Shown here: positions 1-7,781 of the stretch, one piece after another | Layout: each line of letters opens with the position of its first letter | Position numbering within the stretch: position 1 is the first letter of the stretch | Assembly: GCF_003726035.1 (NCBI RefSeq) | Contig: NZ_QICD01000010.1 | Coordinates: 21,357-85,356, forward strand | Length of the DNA stretch: 64,000 nt | Reading direction: 5' to 3' | Source: Paraeggerthella hongkongensis | GTDB lineage: Bacteria > Actinomycetota > Coriobacteriia > Coriobacteriales > Eggerthellaceae | Program-made: the position numbers and the translations under genes | Notes under the pieces: generated by a model | Database searches by the model: none | What the model was told of the DNA's origin: nothing | Seen by the model: only the letters and a program-made list of their open reading frames with translations

Positions 1-2028
1 CTCGGCGATACCCCGTTTTTCCGCATCGTCCGGATGAAGACGAATCACGGGATCGGGCATGAACTGGTTGAGCCAGGGAAGATCGCGCAGCTTCGAGTGC
101 GTGTAATACGGCACGCGCGATCCGCTGTTCAACACCAGCGAGTAATCCTTCGCCTCGTCGGGCGTGCTCACAGGGCTGTGCACCGGCTCCTCGAACACCG
201 GCAGGCCCTCGAAGCCGTACCGCTTGAGAATCTCCGACACGAACTCTATCTTGCCCGTCGGAGTATTGAATCCTGGTTTGCCGTCCTTTCGCAAAAGGCC
301 GTCGACGTACTTTCGCTCGCCCTTCACGCCACCAGGCACTTCATAGCCTTCGGGGTGCGCGCGCAGCAGGTCCAGAGAAATGTCGATGCCCGCACCTCGA
401 TACATGTCGTCGAGCGCCGCCTCAACGCTGCCGCCGAAGCATTCCTGCTCAAAGCCCAGCGCGCAACCAATCTCCAGGATGATCTGCCAATCCTCGCGGC
501 ACTGCCCCATCGGCTCCACCACCGGATCACGATGAAATATCTTGCGCCCGAAAACGGCCGGCGGGGCCATGCGCTCGTAACACATGGCGGCAGGCAGCAG
601 CATGTCCACCAAATCGTGAGTCCAAGGCCGCATGTAATAGTCGATGGCCACCGTGAACTCCATGTCCTTGATAGCCTTTTGGTACTCGGGCGTCTGCGGC
701 CACATCATGGAGTTCACGCCCAGCAGCAAGCCGGCTCGAATCTTGCCGTCGGCAACCAACTCCGGCAGATGCGCCGTCTGGATCATCTTGAAGTAGTGCG
801 CCCATACGGGGAAGTCGTCTTTGTCGTAGCGAATGTCCTGCAAGCCTTTTTCAGCGTACATGTTCTCCAAACGGAAAGCCGCAGTGGACGCCGAATAGTC
901 GAACGGCAGCCCAGGGCCCATGGAAAGGCCGCCCGCCACGTCAAGATCGCCGGTCAAGGCGATGATGGAGTACACCGCGCGCTGGAAATTGCCCACGTTC
1001 GTGGCATGGCAGGCGCCAGCCGAACTGGACACGAGCGTAGCCGGGGAGTTTTCGCAGATGATCTTGACCGCTTCCTCCAGTTTGGCAGCAGGCACCCAGG
1101 TGATCTCCTCAACCCGCTCGGGCGTGAACTCCTGCACGTAGCTTGCCAGCTCGTCGAAGCCGTGCGTCCACTTCTCCACGAACTCCCTGTCGTAGAGACC
1201 GTCGCGCAGCATGACATGGATGAAGCCGAGCGCCAACGCGCCGTCGGTGCCGGGACGCAGCTGCAAATGCACGTCGGCCAACCCGGTCACGGTCGGCGTG
1301 ATGCGCGGATCAACCACTACGAACTTGCAACCGCGCTCCTTGTGCTTCATCATATCCCCGAAGCGATAGGGCTGCGACCAGGCAGGATTGAGCGACCAGA
1401 CCAAGCAGCTTGCCGTAGCGTCGGTAGGATCGCTTCCCATGGTCAGCTGACCGGTAACCAGCTGCGAGCAGATCCAGGTAGCCGCCGCGCACGTGGAGCT
1501 TTCGGATCCGTACGTGGGAGAGCCGAAGAGCGTGGCAAGGCGCTGCATCGCGCCACGAGGCTCTTTGGGATCGCCGCAGTAGAACAGCACGGATTCAGGT
1601 CCGCTCTCCTCTTTGATACGATTGAACTCGTGCGCGATGCGCGCGTACGCATCGTCCCAGGAAATGGGCTCCCATTCGGGCGCGCCGCCGCCCTTCGCGT
1701 TCGTGCGCACCATCGGGTACGTGATGCGATGCGGGTCGTACAGCTCCTGCAAGCTGGAAATGCCCTTCGCGCAGATGGGGTCGGCGGGATACTTTTCGCG
1801 CGCCTCGACGCGCACCACTTTGCCGTCCTTGATCGAGGCGGCTATACCGCATTTCGGCACATGGTTGCACATGTCGCAGTACGTGTACTTGACTTCGACG
1901 GGAGCCTCTTCAGCCACGGCCCCTTCAGGATGCACGATGTTATAGCCGCCGGCCACCAGGGCCGTTCCTGCAACCGCGCCCGCGCCCTTGAGGAACGTGC
2001 GGCGGGTGACGTTGGTCATCTCGCTCAT
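1..2028 (-). CDS. Molybdopterin oxidoreductase catalytic subunit, DMSO-reductase superfamily (3' end outside window)
   Basis: This is the catalytic subunit of an anaerobic molybdo-enzyme that reduces an extracytoplasmic acceptor; the substrate cannot be read from sequence. The frame starts at an ATG one base after the ferredoxin gene's stop and stays open to the left edge (676 codons). The N-terminus has a twin-arginine motif (RRTFLK near residue 9) and a probable AVA/EE cleavage site, so it is exported folded and is not a lipoprotein. A [4Fe-4S] motif Cx2Cx4C plus a later Cys follows the signal. A Cys in a STCAAA context at about residue 170 is where Psr/Phs-type enzymes place the Mo ligand (inference). 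The last residues visible, IRLHPDDAEKRGIAE, belong to the C-terminal molybdopterin-dinucleotide domain, so roughly 80-100 residues are missing. It is translationally coupled to the upstream ferredoxin subunit. Confidence 0.9.
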   Translation of the reverse strand, partial: MSEMTNVTRRTFLKGAGAVAGTALVAGGYNIVHPEGAVAEEAPVEVKYTYCDMCNHVPKCGIAASIKDGKVVRVEAREKYPADPICAKGISSLQELYDPHRITYPMVRTNAKGGGAPEWEPISWDDAYARIAHEFNRIKEESGPESVLFYCGDPKEPRGAMQRLATLFGSPTYGSESSTCAAATWICSQLVTGQLTMGSDPTDATASCLVWSLNPAWSQPYRFGDMMKHKERGCKFVVVDPRITPTVTGLADVHLQLRPGTDGALALGFIHVMLRDGLYDREFVEKWTHGFDELASYVQEFTPERVEEITWVPAAKLEEAVKIICENSPATLVSSSAGACHATNVGNFQRAVYSIIALTGDLDVAGGLSMGPGLPFDYSASTAAFRLENMYAEKGLQDIRYDKDDFPVWAHYFKMIQTAHLPELVADGKIRAGLLLGVNSMMWPQTPEYQKAIKDMEFTVAIDYYMRPWTHDLVDMLLPAAMCYERMAPPAVFGRKIFHRDPVVEPMGQCREDWQIILEIGCALGFEQECFGGSVEAALDDMYRGAGIDISLDLLRAHPEGYEVPGGVKGERKYVDGLLRKDGKPGFNTPTGKIEFVSEILKRYGFEGLPVFEEPVHSPVSTPDEAKDYSLVLNSGSRVPYYTHSKLRDLPWLNQFMPDPVIRLHPDDAEKRGIAE

Positions 2029-2029
2029 G

Positions 2030-2797
2030 CTATGCCCCTTCCTTCCCCTTCTTCGATTTCGCCACAGCCACGCCCGCGCCCACGCCCGCAGCGACTACGG
2101 CAACGCCAGCCGCTCCCAGCACCACAGGATCGATGCCCGGCGCAGCTTGCTCGCGCACCACGTCTTGGGACGAGGCCGCAAACGGCAAGGCATCGTTGGG
2201 CATGCCCGCTACAGGCACGTAATAAAACGACGTCTCGTCAATACGCACGGCATCGCTTGCCGCTATGAACTGGGATACTGCGCTTTGCGAATCGTCCAGG
2301 TCGCCGAAGTAGCGCGCGCGGCCCGGGCAGTTCACCACGCAGGAAGGCTGCTTGCCCTCGGCCAAGCGACCTTCGCAGAAGATGCACTTTTCCGCCACCA
2401 GGCTACGCTGCACGCCGTAGGATTCGTACGGCGCGGGAACATCGGTGCCGAACAGGTTGCCTTTGGCGTTGTTGAGCTTGCGCGCACCGTACGGGCAGGC
2501 CGACATACAGAACCCGCATGCGATGCACTGCTCGTAGTCGATCACCGTAATGCCGTCCTCGCGGCGTACGCTCGCGCCGGTAGGGCACACGTTGACGCAC
2601 TCGGGATCGTCGCATTGCATGCACGCATGCGGCACGTACGCGCGACCCGACTCGCCCACCGTGCGCCCCCATTCGCACGCGTCCAAGCTGTTCCATGACA
2701 CGCCGGGCTTTTGGTTGTTCTGCATCTGGCACGCCACGACGCAAGCGCCGCAACCTGCGCATCTACGCAGGTCGATGGCCATTCCATACCTCGTCAT
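2030..2797 (-). CDS. Four-cluster ferredoxin subunit of molybdo-oxidoreductase with C-terminal membrane helix
   Basis: This 255-residue electron-transfer subunit relays electrons to the catalytic subunit encoded just downstream. Four complete cluster motifs are visible: CAGCGACVVAC, CMQCDDPECVNVC, CIACGFCMSAC and a CIFC with an 11-residue spacer to CVVNC, so four [4Fe-4S] centres are expected. After the usual DmsB/PhsB-like domain (about 190 residues) comes a linker and a hydrophobic Gly/Ala/Val-rich stretch of about 22 residues ending in KSKKGKEGA, which looks like a C-terminal membrane anchor. No NrfD or DmsC membrane subunit lies between this gene and the regulator. The ferredoxin gene comes first in the operon. 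It is divergent from the Crp/Fnr-type gene at 3109, the likely regulator. Confidence 0.9.
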   Translation of the reverse strand: MTRYGMAIDLRRCAGCGACVVACQMQNNQKPGVSWNSLDACEWGRTVGESGRAYVPHACMQCDDPECVNVCPTGASVRREDGITVIDYEQCIACGFCMSACPYGARKLNNAKGNLFGTDVPAPYESYGVQRSLVAEKCIFCEGRLAEGKQPSCVVNCPGRARYFGDLDDSQSAVSQFIAASDAVRIDETSFYYVPVAGMPNDALPFAASSQDVVREQAAPGIDPVVLGAAGVAVVAAGVGAGVAVAKSKKGKEGA

Positions 2798-3108
2798 CCC
2801 CTTGTCCTTCCTCCTGTTTTCCTACACGAGAAGAACGGAGCCAGCGCCCCTCCCCCCTTCGTGCTTCGTCATGGGAAACTCTACGGGCTAGAAAGGAGTC
2901 GTTCCAGAAGCGCCCGCAACAAGAAGAATTAAGATTCTGCGCCACCCGCAACATGGCGCAGACCAGATTTCACCTATGATCAGGAGGCATAGTACACGGT
3001 CAATGCCGAACGTACGGCACCCGCCGTTGGCGCGGGCGCATGAAAGTGATAGTATCGCTCTAGGGGATTTATCGTACCGGAACCACATGATCACTGGGGA
3101 GACGTCAT
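2798..3108. promoter_or_regulatory. Divergent intergenic region between ferredoxin/molybdo-enzyme operon and Crp/Fnr regulator
   Basis: This 311 bp gap must carry both promoters. I see a short inverted repeat (GCGCCA...TGGCGC, around 2940-2958) and a ribosome-binding GGGGAG before the regulator start. No canonical FNR site (TTGAT-N4-ATCAA) was found. Confidence 0.4.
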
Positions 3109-3825
3109 ATGGCCACCGAGCAAGACTATCGTTCCATTCTCATACCAACGCAGCCGTTCCGACGTTTGAAAATAGCCGAATACAAAGAGCTTGGCCGGAA
3201 GAAAAAGCTGTTCAAAGGTGAATACATCCGCACGAGCGCGAAAACCATAGACGACCCGTACTACTTTTACATCGACGAAGGACAGATAGCCGCCACGTTC
3301 GAACAAGAATCAGGAGGCGGCATGCCGCTGTACTGGCGCAACGCGGGAAACGCCTTCTCGGCTGAATACAACGACTACGCTTCGATCGGACGATACAAGG
3401 CCCGCTTCGTAGCTACGCAAAACACCGTCCTGTTCGCGTTCACGCAACGACAGCTCTACGAGCTTGTCCAGCAGGATCCTGACCTGTTCTACGAGTTCAT
3501 CGATGTATGCCACCTGTCGTTTGCCCAGATGGGGCACCGCATAAGCAACACGGGTTACCAATCGTCCACCAAACGCATGATCATGTGGCTGCAAAAGCTG
3601 TGCGCCACCCAAAAACCCGAACCAGACGGCACGTTCGACATCGAATGCAATCTGACGCTCAATCAACTTTCCGAGCTGCTAGCCATTCACATCACCACGT
3701 GCACGAAGCTGATAGCAGCGCTTGAGAACGAAGGCGTCCTCAAGCGGACTCGAAGCCGCATACGGGTATACGACGCCAAAAAGCTAGCTTGCTACGGCCT
3801 GGAAGACAATCCCATCGTATACTGA
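3109..3825 (+). CDS. Crp/Fnr-family transcriptional regulator
   Basis: A 238-residue regulator with an N-terminal cyclic-nucleotide-binding-like beta-roll (about residues 15-130) and a C-terminal winged helix (about 165-225). The recognition region reads LNQLSELLAIHITTCTKLIA and is followed by a wing with RTRSRIRVYD. The N-terminal Cys cluster of true FNR proteins is absent, so it is not an iron-sulfur oxygen sensor of the FNR type; its ligand is unknown. It is transcribed away from the molybdo-enzyme operon at 1-2797, the usual arrangement for a local regulator of a respiratory enzyme in this family (inference). An ATG with upstream GGGGAG supports the start. Confidence 0.85.
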   Translation: MATEQDYRSILIPTQPFRRLKIAEYKELGRKKKLFKGEYIRTSAKTIDDPYYFYIDEGQIAATFEQESGGGMPLYWRNAGNAFSAEYNDYASIGRYKARFVATQNTVLFAFTQRQLYELVQQDPDLFYEFIDVCHLSFAQMGHRISNTGYQSSTKRMIMWLQKLCATQKPEPDGTFDIECNLTLNQLSELLAIHITTCTKLIAALENEGVLKRTRSRIRVYDAKKLACYGLEDNPIVY

Positions 3826-3840
3826 CGCGGGCCGGTCGCC

Positions 3841-5220
3841 CTAGCGCACCTTCGCCACAATGAACCCGAGCGTGGCCACCGCCATAACGGCCGAGAAACC
3901 GAAGGCGACCTGATACGCCAACGCCGGATCTGCCATGCCCGCCGACGTCACGCCCACCGCCGTGATGGCGAACACCATGATCGACGTCCCCAGGGACGCG
4001 CACGCTTGCCGCGCAGCAATGCAAAACGACGACCCGTCAGCCACGATAGGTCGAGGCAGCTTCGCCAAGCTCCACGAAGTCAACGGCCCCACCAGGCCCG
4101 ACACGCCCACGGCGCGCACCGCTTGGCACAACGTCACCGCCCATAACGGCGTATCGGCCTCCAAAAACGACATGAGCACGGCGCCCGCCGCCAAAAACAC
4201 GCCCGACGCCACCGCAACCGGACGCACGCCCACGCGATCGGTCAGCACGCCGGCAAGCGGATTCAGCAGCAGCGCAGCCACCGTTCCCGGCAACAGCACC
4301 ACCCCGGCCTCAAGCGCAGTTCCTCCGCACAGGCCTTCCACGTACAGCGGCACGATCAGCGTGATGCCCATGAACGAGGCGTTCAGCAGGTTCTGCGCCA
4401 CGAATCCCGCTGCATACTGGCGCGACGCGAATATCTCCATGGTGATAAGCGGATGCTCGACCCGCTTTTGCCGACGAACGAACAACGCCAAGAACAACGC
4501 GCCCAGCACGATGGGAGCCCACATGAACGGACTGCTGGGCGCAAAGCTGCTTGCGTTCGAGAACCCCAGCAGCAACCCGCCAAATCCAACCGTGGACATC
4601 GTCAGCGACACGACATCCAAACGCGCGCCCGTATCGCGCGCAGGAGCCGGCTTGATAGCCACCGCCGCGGCAATCGCAAGCGCAACGGTGATGACGACCA
4701 GCAGCACGAAGAAGCTGCGCCAGCCCCATGCGAAGCTCATGGCCCCGCCGATAGTCGGCCCGATATTGGGAGCGAACCCCATGGCCACGCCCGCAATGCC
4801 CATGGCGGTAGCTTGGCGGCCCGGCGGGAAGCTGGTCATGGCGATGGTCTGCATAAGGGGCATGAGCAAACCGGTGGAAACAGCTTGCAGAACGCGCCCG
4901 GCCAGCAAAACGGCGAAGCTGGGCGCCAGCAGATCGGCGATCGCGCCCGCCAAGAAAAACAAGAGCGCCAGGAACACATGCCGGCGAACCGAAAGCCGCC
5001 TTGAAAGAAACGTGGCCACGGGCACCGTTACGCCCAAAACCAACATATAGCTGGTTGTAAGCCATTGCCCCAGGTCAACAGAAAGAGAGAACTCGCCCAT
5101 GATATCGGCCAACATGGCGTTCACCGCAGTTTGCGACAGATTGCCCGAAGCCGAGGCCAGCACTACAATGGCGAACAACGCGTACACCGCGCCGCGCTTC
5201 TTCACCTGGCCATCGCCCAC
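3841..5220 (-). CDS. MFS drug-efflux transporter, DHA2/EmrB-type (14 TM)
   Basis: A 460-residue integral membrane protein of the major facilitator superfamily, expected to export hydrophobic compounds by proton antiport. About fourteen hydrophobic segments are visible. The first begins at residue 10 (YALFAIVVLASASGNLSQ) and is followed by the WLTTSYMLVLGVTVP segment typical of EmrB/QacA proteins and the VPVATFLSRRLSVRR loop (motif A position). The frame is open much further upstream, but the start is placed at a GTG at 5220 because a strong GGAGG lies about 7 bases before it; the upstream extension runs through a repeat element and is not protein-like. It converges with the Crp/Fnr gene, with 15 bp between stops. 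The substrate is unknown. Confidence 0.85.
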   Translation of the reverse strand: MGDGQVKKRGAVYALFAIVVLASASGNLSQTAVNAMLADIMGEFSLSVDLGQWLTTSYMLVLGVTVPVATFLSRRLSVRRHVFLALLFFLAGAIADLLAPSFAVLLAGRVLQAVSTGLLMPLMQTIAMTSFPPGRQATAMGIAGVAMGFAPNIGPTIGGAMSFAWGWRSFFVLLVVITVALAIAAAVAIKPAPARDTGARLDVVSLTMSTVGFGGLLLGFSNASSFAPSSPFMWAPIVLGALFLALFVRRQKRVEHPLITMEIFASRQYAAGFVAQNLLNASFMGITLIVPLYVEGLCGGTALEAGVVLLPGTVAALLLNPLAGVLTDRVGVRPVAVASGVFLAAGAVLMSFLEADTPLWAVTLCQAVRAVGVSGLVGPLTSWSLAKLPRPIVADGSSFCIAARQACASLGTSIMVFAITAVGVTSAGMADPALAYQVAFGFSAVMAVATLGFIVAKVR

Positions 5221-5409
5221 TATGTCGCCTCCGCTCCAAACCGCGCCCTTCGCAAGCCCCAGTATAGCCCAAACGCCCTGACGGCATAGGGGCAAGACCG
5301 CTCGCATGCCCGAAGGATTGCTCGCGTTCGGCAGACAATCCGCAGCAAGCCGCGCCCTTTCGGCCATGCGGCTTCGCACGCAATACGAGCACGCAGCCCA
5401 ACCGCATCG

Positions 5410-5585
5410 CGGCGAATCGCCGAACCTGTCAAAACGGACGAGTTTTGCCGGTCCTCGGTCAAGGATAAACTTGAAGGACAAGCCTGTGACCAGGTGCGAT
5501 AAAAAACACCCTTGGGCAACCCCGTGCCGAAAGGCGAAAAATCGCCGCAAAACTCATCCGTTTTGACAGGTTCGGAGATTCGCCG
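5410..5585 (-). repeat. Inverted-repeat element, copy A (MITE-like)
   Basis: A 176 bp element bounded by 39-base arms (5410-5448 and 5547-5585) that are inverted copies with two mismatches; the core of each arm is CTGTCAAAACGG. The interior is homologous, in reverse orientation, to copies at 48146-48297 and 51861-52012. It lies about 190 bp upstream of the MFS transporter start. No transposase gene is present. Confidence 0.9.
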
Positions 5586-5757
5586 ACGCCACAGGGAAAA
5601 GGCGCTTCTACCAGCGTTCATCGCGGCTCGAATACGCGCGTTTCGGAGACGCCGCGCCGCCCAGCCAGGGCGGAACGAAGCGGGATGGGGCGGGGCGGAA
5701 CGGAACGGGACGGAAGAGAACCATCGGCCCAGCCCCGCCCCGCCCGAGCAGCCTCCA
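5586..5757. other. Intergenic spacer between repeat element A and pth
   Basis: This spacer holds GC-rich sequence with short direct runs of GGGACGGAA-like units. I see no gene and no clear terminator in it. Confidence 0.3.
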
Positions 5758-6315
5758 CTAGTTGAACGCTTGCTGGGTCTTCTCCAGACCAACCTGCACG
5801 AGCGACAATGCAGCCTGGGCGCCCCGATCGACCGCGTAAGCGAAATCGTCAGCCGCCTCTTTCTTGGGAAGCCCCAAAACCCAATCGACCACCGGCATGC
5901 GCCCCGGCGGGCGACCGATGCCGACGCGCACGCGCAGCCAATCGCGCGTCCCCAGCTTGTCGCAAATGGAACGCAGCCCGTTATGCCCTGCATGGCCGCC
6001 GCCGAACTTCACGCGCACCGTTCCCGGATCGATGTCCAGCTCGTCGTGCACCACGATCACGTGATCCGCTTCCACGCCGTAAGCGTTCATGAGCTGCTTG
6101 ACGGGACCTCCCGAGGTGTTCATGTAGCTTTGGGGCTTGGCAAGAACCACATCGCAATCGCGGTAGACGCCCTTCGCCGTGAGGGCGCCGCATTCGGTTT
6201 TCCAGTAGCGCGCGCCCACTTCCTCGGCGATCGCATCAACGGTGTCGAATCCGGCATTATGCCGGGTATGCGCATATTCCTCGCCCGGATTCCCCAGGCC
6301 AACGATTAAGAACAT
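5758..6315 (-). CDS. pth: Peptidyl-tRNA hydrolase
   Basis: This enzyme releases peptides from peptidyl-tRNA that drops off ribosomes, recycling tRNA in the cytoplasm. At 185 residues it matches the normal family length. The N-terminus LIVGLGNPG and the catalytic His in TRHNAG (His19) are present, as are SYMN (substrate contact), VHDELD (catalytic Asp) and the GGGHAGHNGLRS loop. It lies downstream of nhaA, glmU and prs on the same strand, matching the glmU-prs-pth order common in Gram-positive bacteria. The gap to prs contains a structured repeat (6352-6503), so pth may have its own promoter or be uncoupled from prs. Confidence 0.97.
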   Translation of the reverse strand: MFLIVGLGNPGEEYAHTRHNAGFDTVDAIAEEVGARYWKTECGALTAKGVYRDCDVVLAKPQSYMNTSGGPVKQLMNAYGVEADHVIVVHDELDIDPGTVRVKFGGGHAGHNGLRSICDKLGTRDWLRVRVGIGRPPGRMPVVDWVLGLPKKEAADDFAYAVDRGAQAALSLVQVGLEKTQQAFN

Positions 6316-6351
6316 GAGACTCAGCTTTCCACTTGCAAGTTACACGTATAG

Positions 6352-6503
6352 GTCAGCGAGAAAGGCCGCGGCACCCGAAATTCGCGGGGATGGCGAAGGC
6401 GGAGCGCACTTCGGTACGCGAGCTTTCGCCATTGCGCGAAGATGGGGCGCCACGGCCTTTCGCAGCGTCGGCTCGTTCCGCTGTTCGCAGAACGGCGGAA
6501 CCC
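6352..6503 (-). repeat. Structured repeat/3'-UTR element, copy 1 (after prs)
   Basis: This sequence of about 152 bp begins directly at the prs stop codon when read on the minus strand. It folds as a small hairpin (arms GTTCCGCTGTTC and GAACGGCGGAAC at about 6475-6502) followed by a branched structure closed by pairing of GCGAGAAAGGCC with GGCCTTTCGC. It is homologous to 32159-32318 after moeA, with paired substitutions that keep both helices. It may act as a terminator, an mRNA 3' stabiliser or a mobile palindromic repeat. Confidence 0.75.
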
Positions 6504-7469
6504 TTACTCGAACAGCGACGCCACCGAGCCGTTGTTGTACACGTTGTTGATGGTCTCGGCGAACAGCGACGCCAGGGACAGCACCTTGATCTTGCCCGTC
6601 TGGCGCTCCAACGGCACGGGCACCGCGTTCGTGACCACCACTTCTTCGATGACGGAGTTCGCGATACGATCATAGGCCGGGCCGCTGAACAGGCCGTGGG
6701 TTGCGCATGCGTACACCTCCGCAGCGCCTTTCGCTTTGAGCGTAGCCGCGGCGGCAACCAGCGACCCGGCAGTATCGATCATGTCGTCGTTGAGGATGCA
6801 GATCTTGTCCTTCACGTCGCCGATCAGCGCCGTGATCTCGGCTTGATTGTGCTTCGGTCGATCCTTGTGCATGATGGCGATGTCGCAGCCCAGCATGGTG
6901 GAGAACTTCTTGGCAGCCTTGGCACGACCCACATCGGGCGACACGACGCACACTTTTTCAGGATTGAACCCCATGGACTTGTAATAGTCCACGAAGATGG
7001 GCATGGCCGTCATATGGTTCACCGGAAGATCGAAGAAGCCCTGGATGGCGTCCTGGTGCAAGTCCACCGTGATCACGTTGTCCACGCCGGCCGCAGCCAG
7101 CAGGTCGGCGACCAGCTTCGCGGTGATGGGCTCGCGGGGAGCGGCCTTGCGGTCCTGGCGCGCATAACCGTAATGCGACACCACGGCAGAAACGGAGCGA
7201 GCGGAAGCGCGCTTGGCGGCATCGGTCATGATGAGCAGCTCCATGAGGGCATCGTTCACATCGTAGCCGTCCGCGCCGCATACCGACTGGATCAGGAACA
7301 CGTCGGCGCCGCGAACGCTCTCCTGGTAACGTGCGTAGATCTCGCCGTTTGCGAACTTCTCCAGCTTGACGTTGCCCAGCGAGGCGTTCAGGTCCTTCGC
7401 GATCTCGTCAGCGAGCCCGGGGTTAACCGACCCCGAGAACAGGGCCATGCTCTTCTGCACTTCCGTCAT
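6504..7469 (-). CDS. prs: Ribose-phosphate pyrophosphokinase
   Basis: Makes PRPP from ribose 5-phosphate and ATP for nucleotide, NAD, histidine and tryptophan synthesis (cytoplasmic hexamer). The 321-residue length is standard for class I enzymes. Recognised elements are the N-terminal FSGSVNP, the flexible-loop region YGYARQDRKAAPREPI, DLHQDAIQGFF, the VVSPDVGRAKAAKKF segment and the PRPP-binding loop NDDMIDTAGSL (canonical DDMIDTAGT). It lies downstream of glmU on the same strand, but a 312 bp gap with a terminator suggests separate transcription. Its stop codon abuts a structured repeat. Confidence 0.97.
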   Translation of the reverse strand: MTEVQKSMALFSGSVNPGLADEIAKDLNASLGNVKLEKFANGEIYARYQESVRGADVFLIQSVCGADGYDVNDALMELLIMTDAAKRASARSVSAVVSHYGYARQDRKAAPREPITAKLVADLLAAAGVDNVITVDLHQDAIQGFFDLPVNHMTAMPIFVDYYKSMGFNPEKVCVVSPDVGRAKAAKKFSTMLGCDIAIMHKDRPKHNQAEITALIGDVKDKICILNDDMIDTAGSLVAAAATLKAKGAAEVYACATHGLFSGPAYDRIANSVIEEVVVTNAVPVPLERQTGKIKVLSLASLFAETINNVYNNGSVASLFE

Positions 7470-7663
7470 GTACGCGCTCCTTTGCGTCGCTTCATGGGCC
7501 GCCGCGCTGCGCAGCCGTCGCCCCCTATCCCATTCGTCTCATTGTATCCGCAGGTGGTCCGCTCGCACAGGGGGAACGCCCGCTTCTTCGCAGATTGACC
7601 GCAAGAGGGTCGTCGAACGCGCAGGCGCAACGCCCCTCTCCCGGCAGGAGCGCCGTCGAGCAT

Positions 7664-7715
7664 CGTCGCCCGAAACGTACGGAATTCCCGCAAAAACCGT
7701 ACGTTTCGGGCGACG
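7664..7715. repeat. Perfect 19 bp inverted repeat upstream of prs
   Basis: The arms at 7664-7682 and 7697-7715 are exact inverted copies around a 14-base A-rich loop. There is no T-tract on either side, and a separate, better terminator follows glmU, so this is probably not a simple terminator. It sits in the 312 bp prs-glmU gap (7470-7781) about 195 bp upstream of the prs start; the rest of that gap shows no gene. Confidence 0.6.
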
Positions 7716-7726
7716 CTGCGCATACG

Positions 7727-7752
7727 GAAAACGGGGCGATCTCTCGCCCCGT
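7727..7752 (-). terminator. Rho-independent terminator after glmU
   Basis: On the minus strand a 9 bp stem (ACGGGGCGA/TCGCCCCGT) with a GAGA loop is followed by TTTT, 30 bases after the glmU stop. Confidence 0.75.
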
Positions 7753-7781
7753 CGCAGATTCAGCTTCTTCTTTTCGCTTCC

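Noticed and set aside
34..2268. A 744-codon open frame on the plus strand
   Set aside because: It is antisense to the molybdo-enzyme gene, has the His/Arg/Ala-rich composition typical of antisense frames in high-GC DNA, and the minus-strand product has clear family motifs.
5220..5550. N-terminal extension of the MFS transporter into the repeat element
   Set aside because: The frame is open, but a strong GGAGG and a GTG at 5220 match the family N-terminus; the extension is element sequence.
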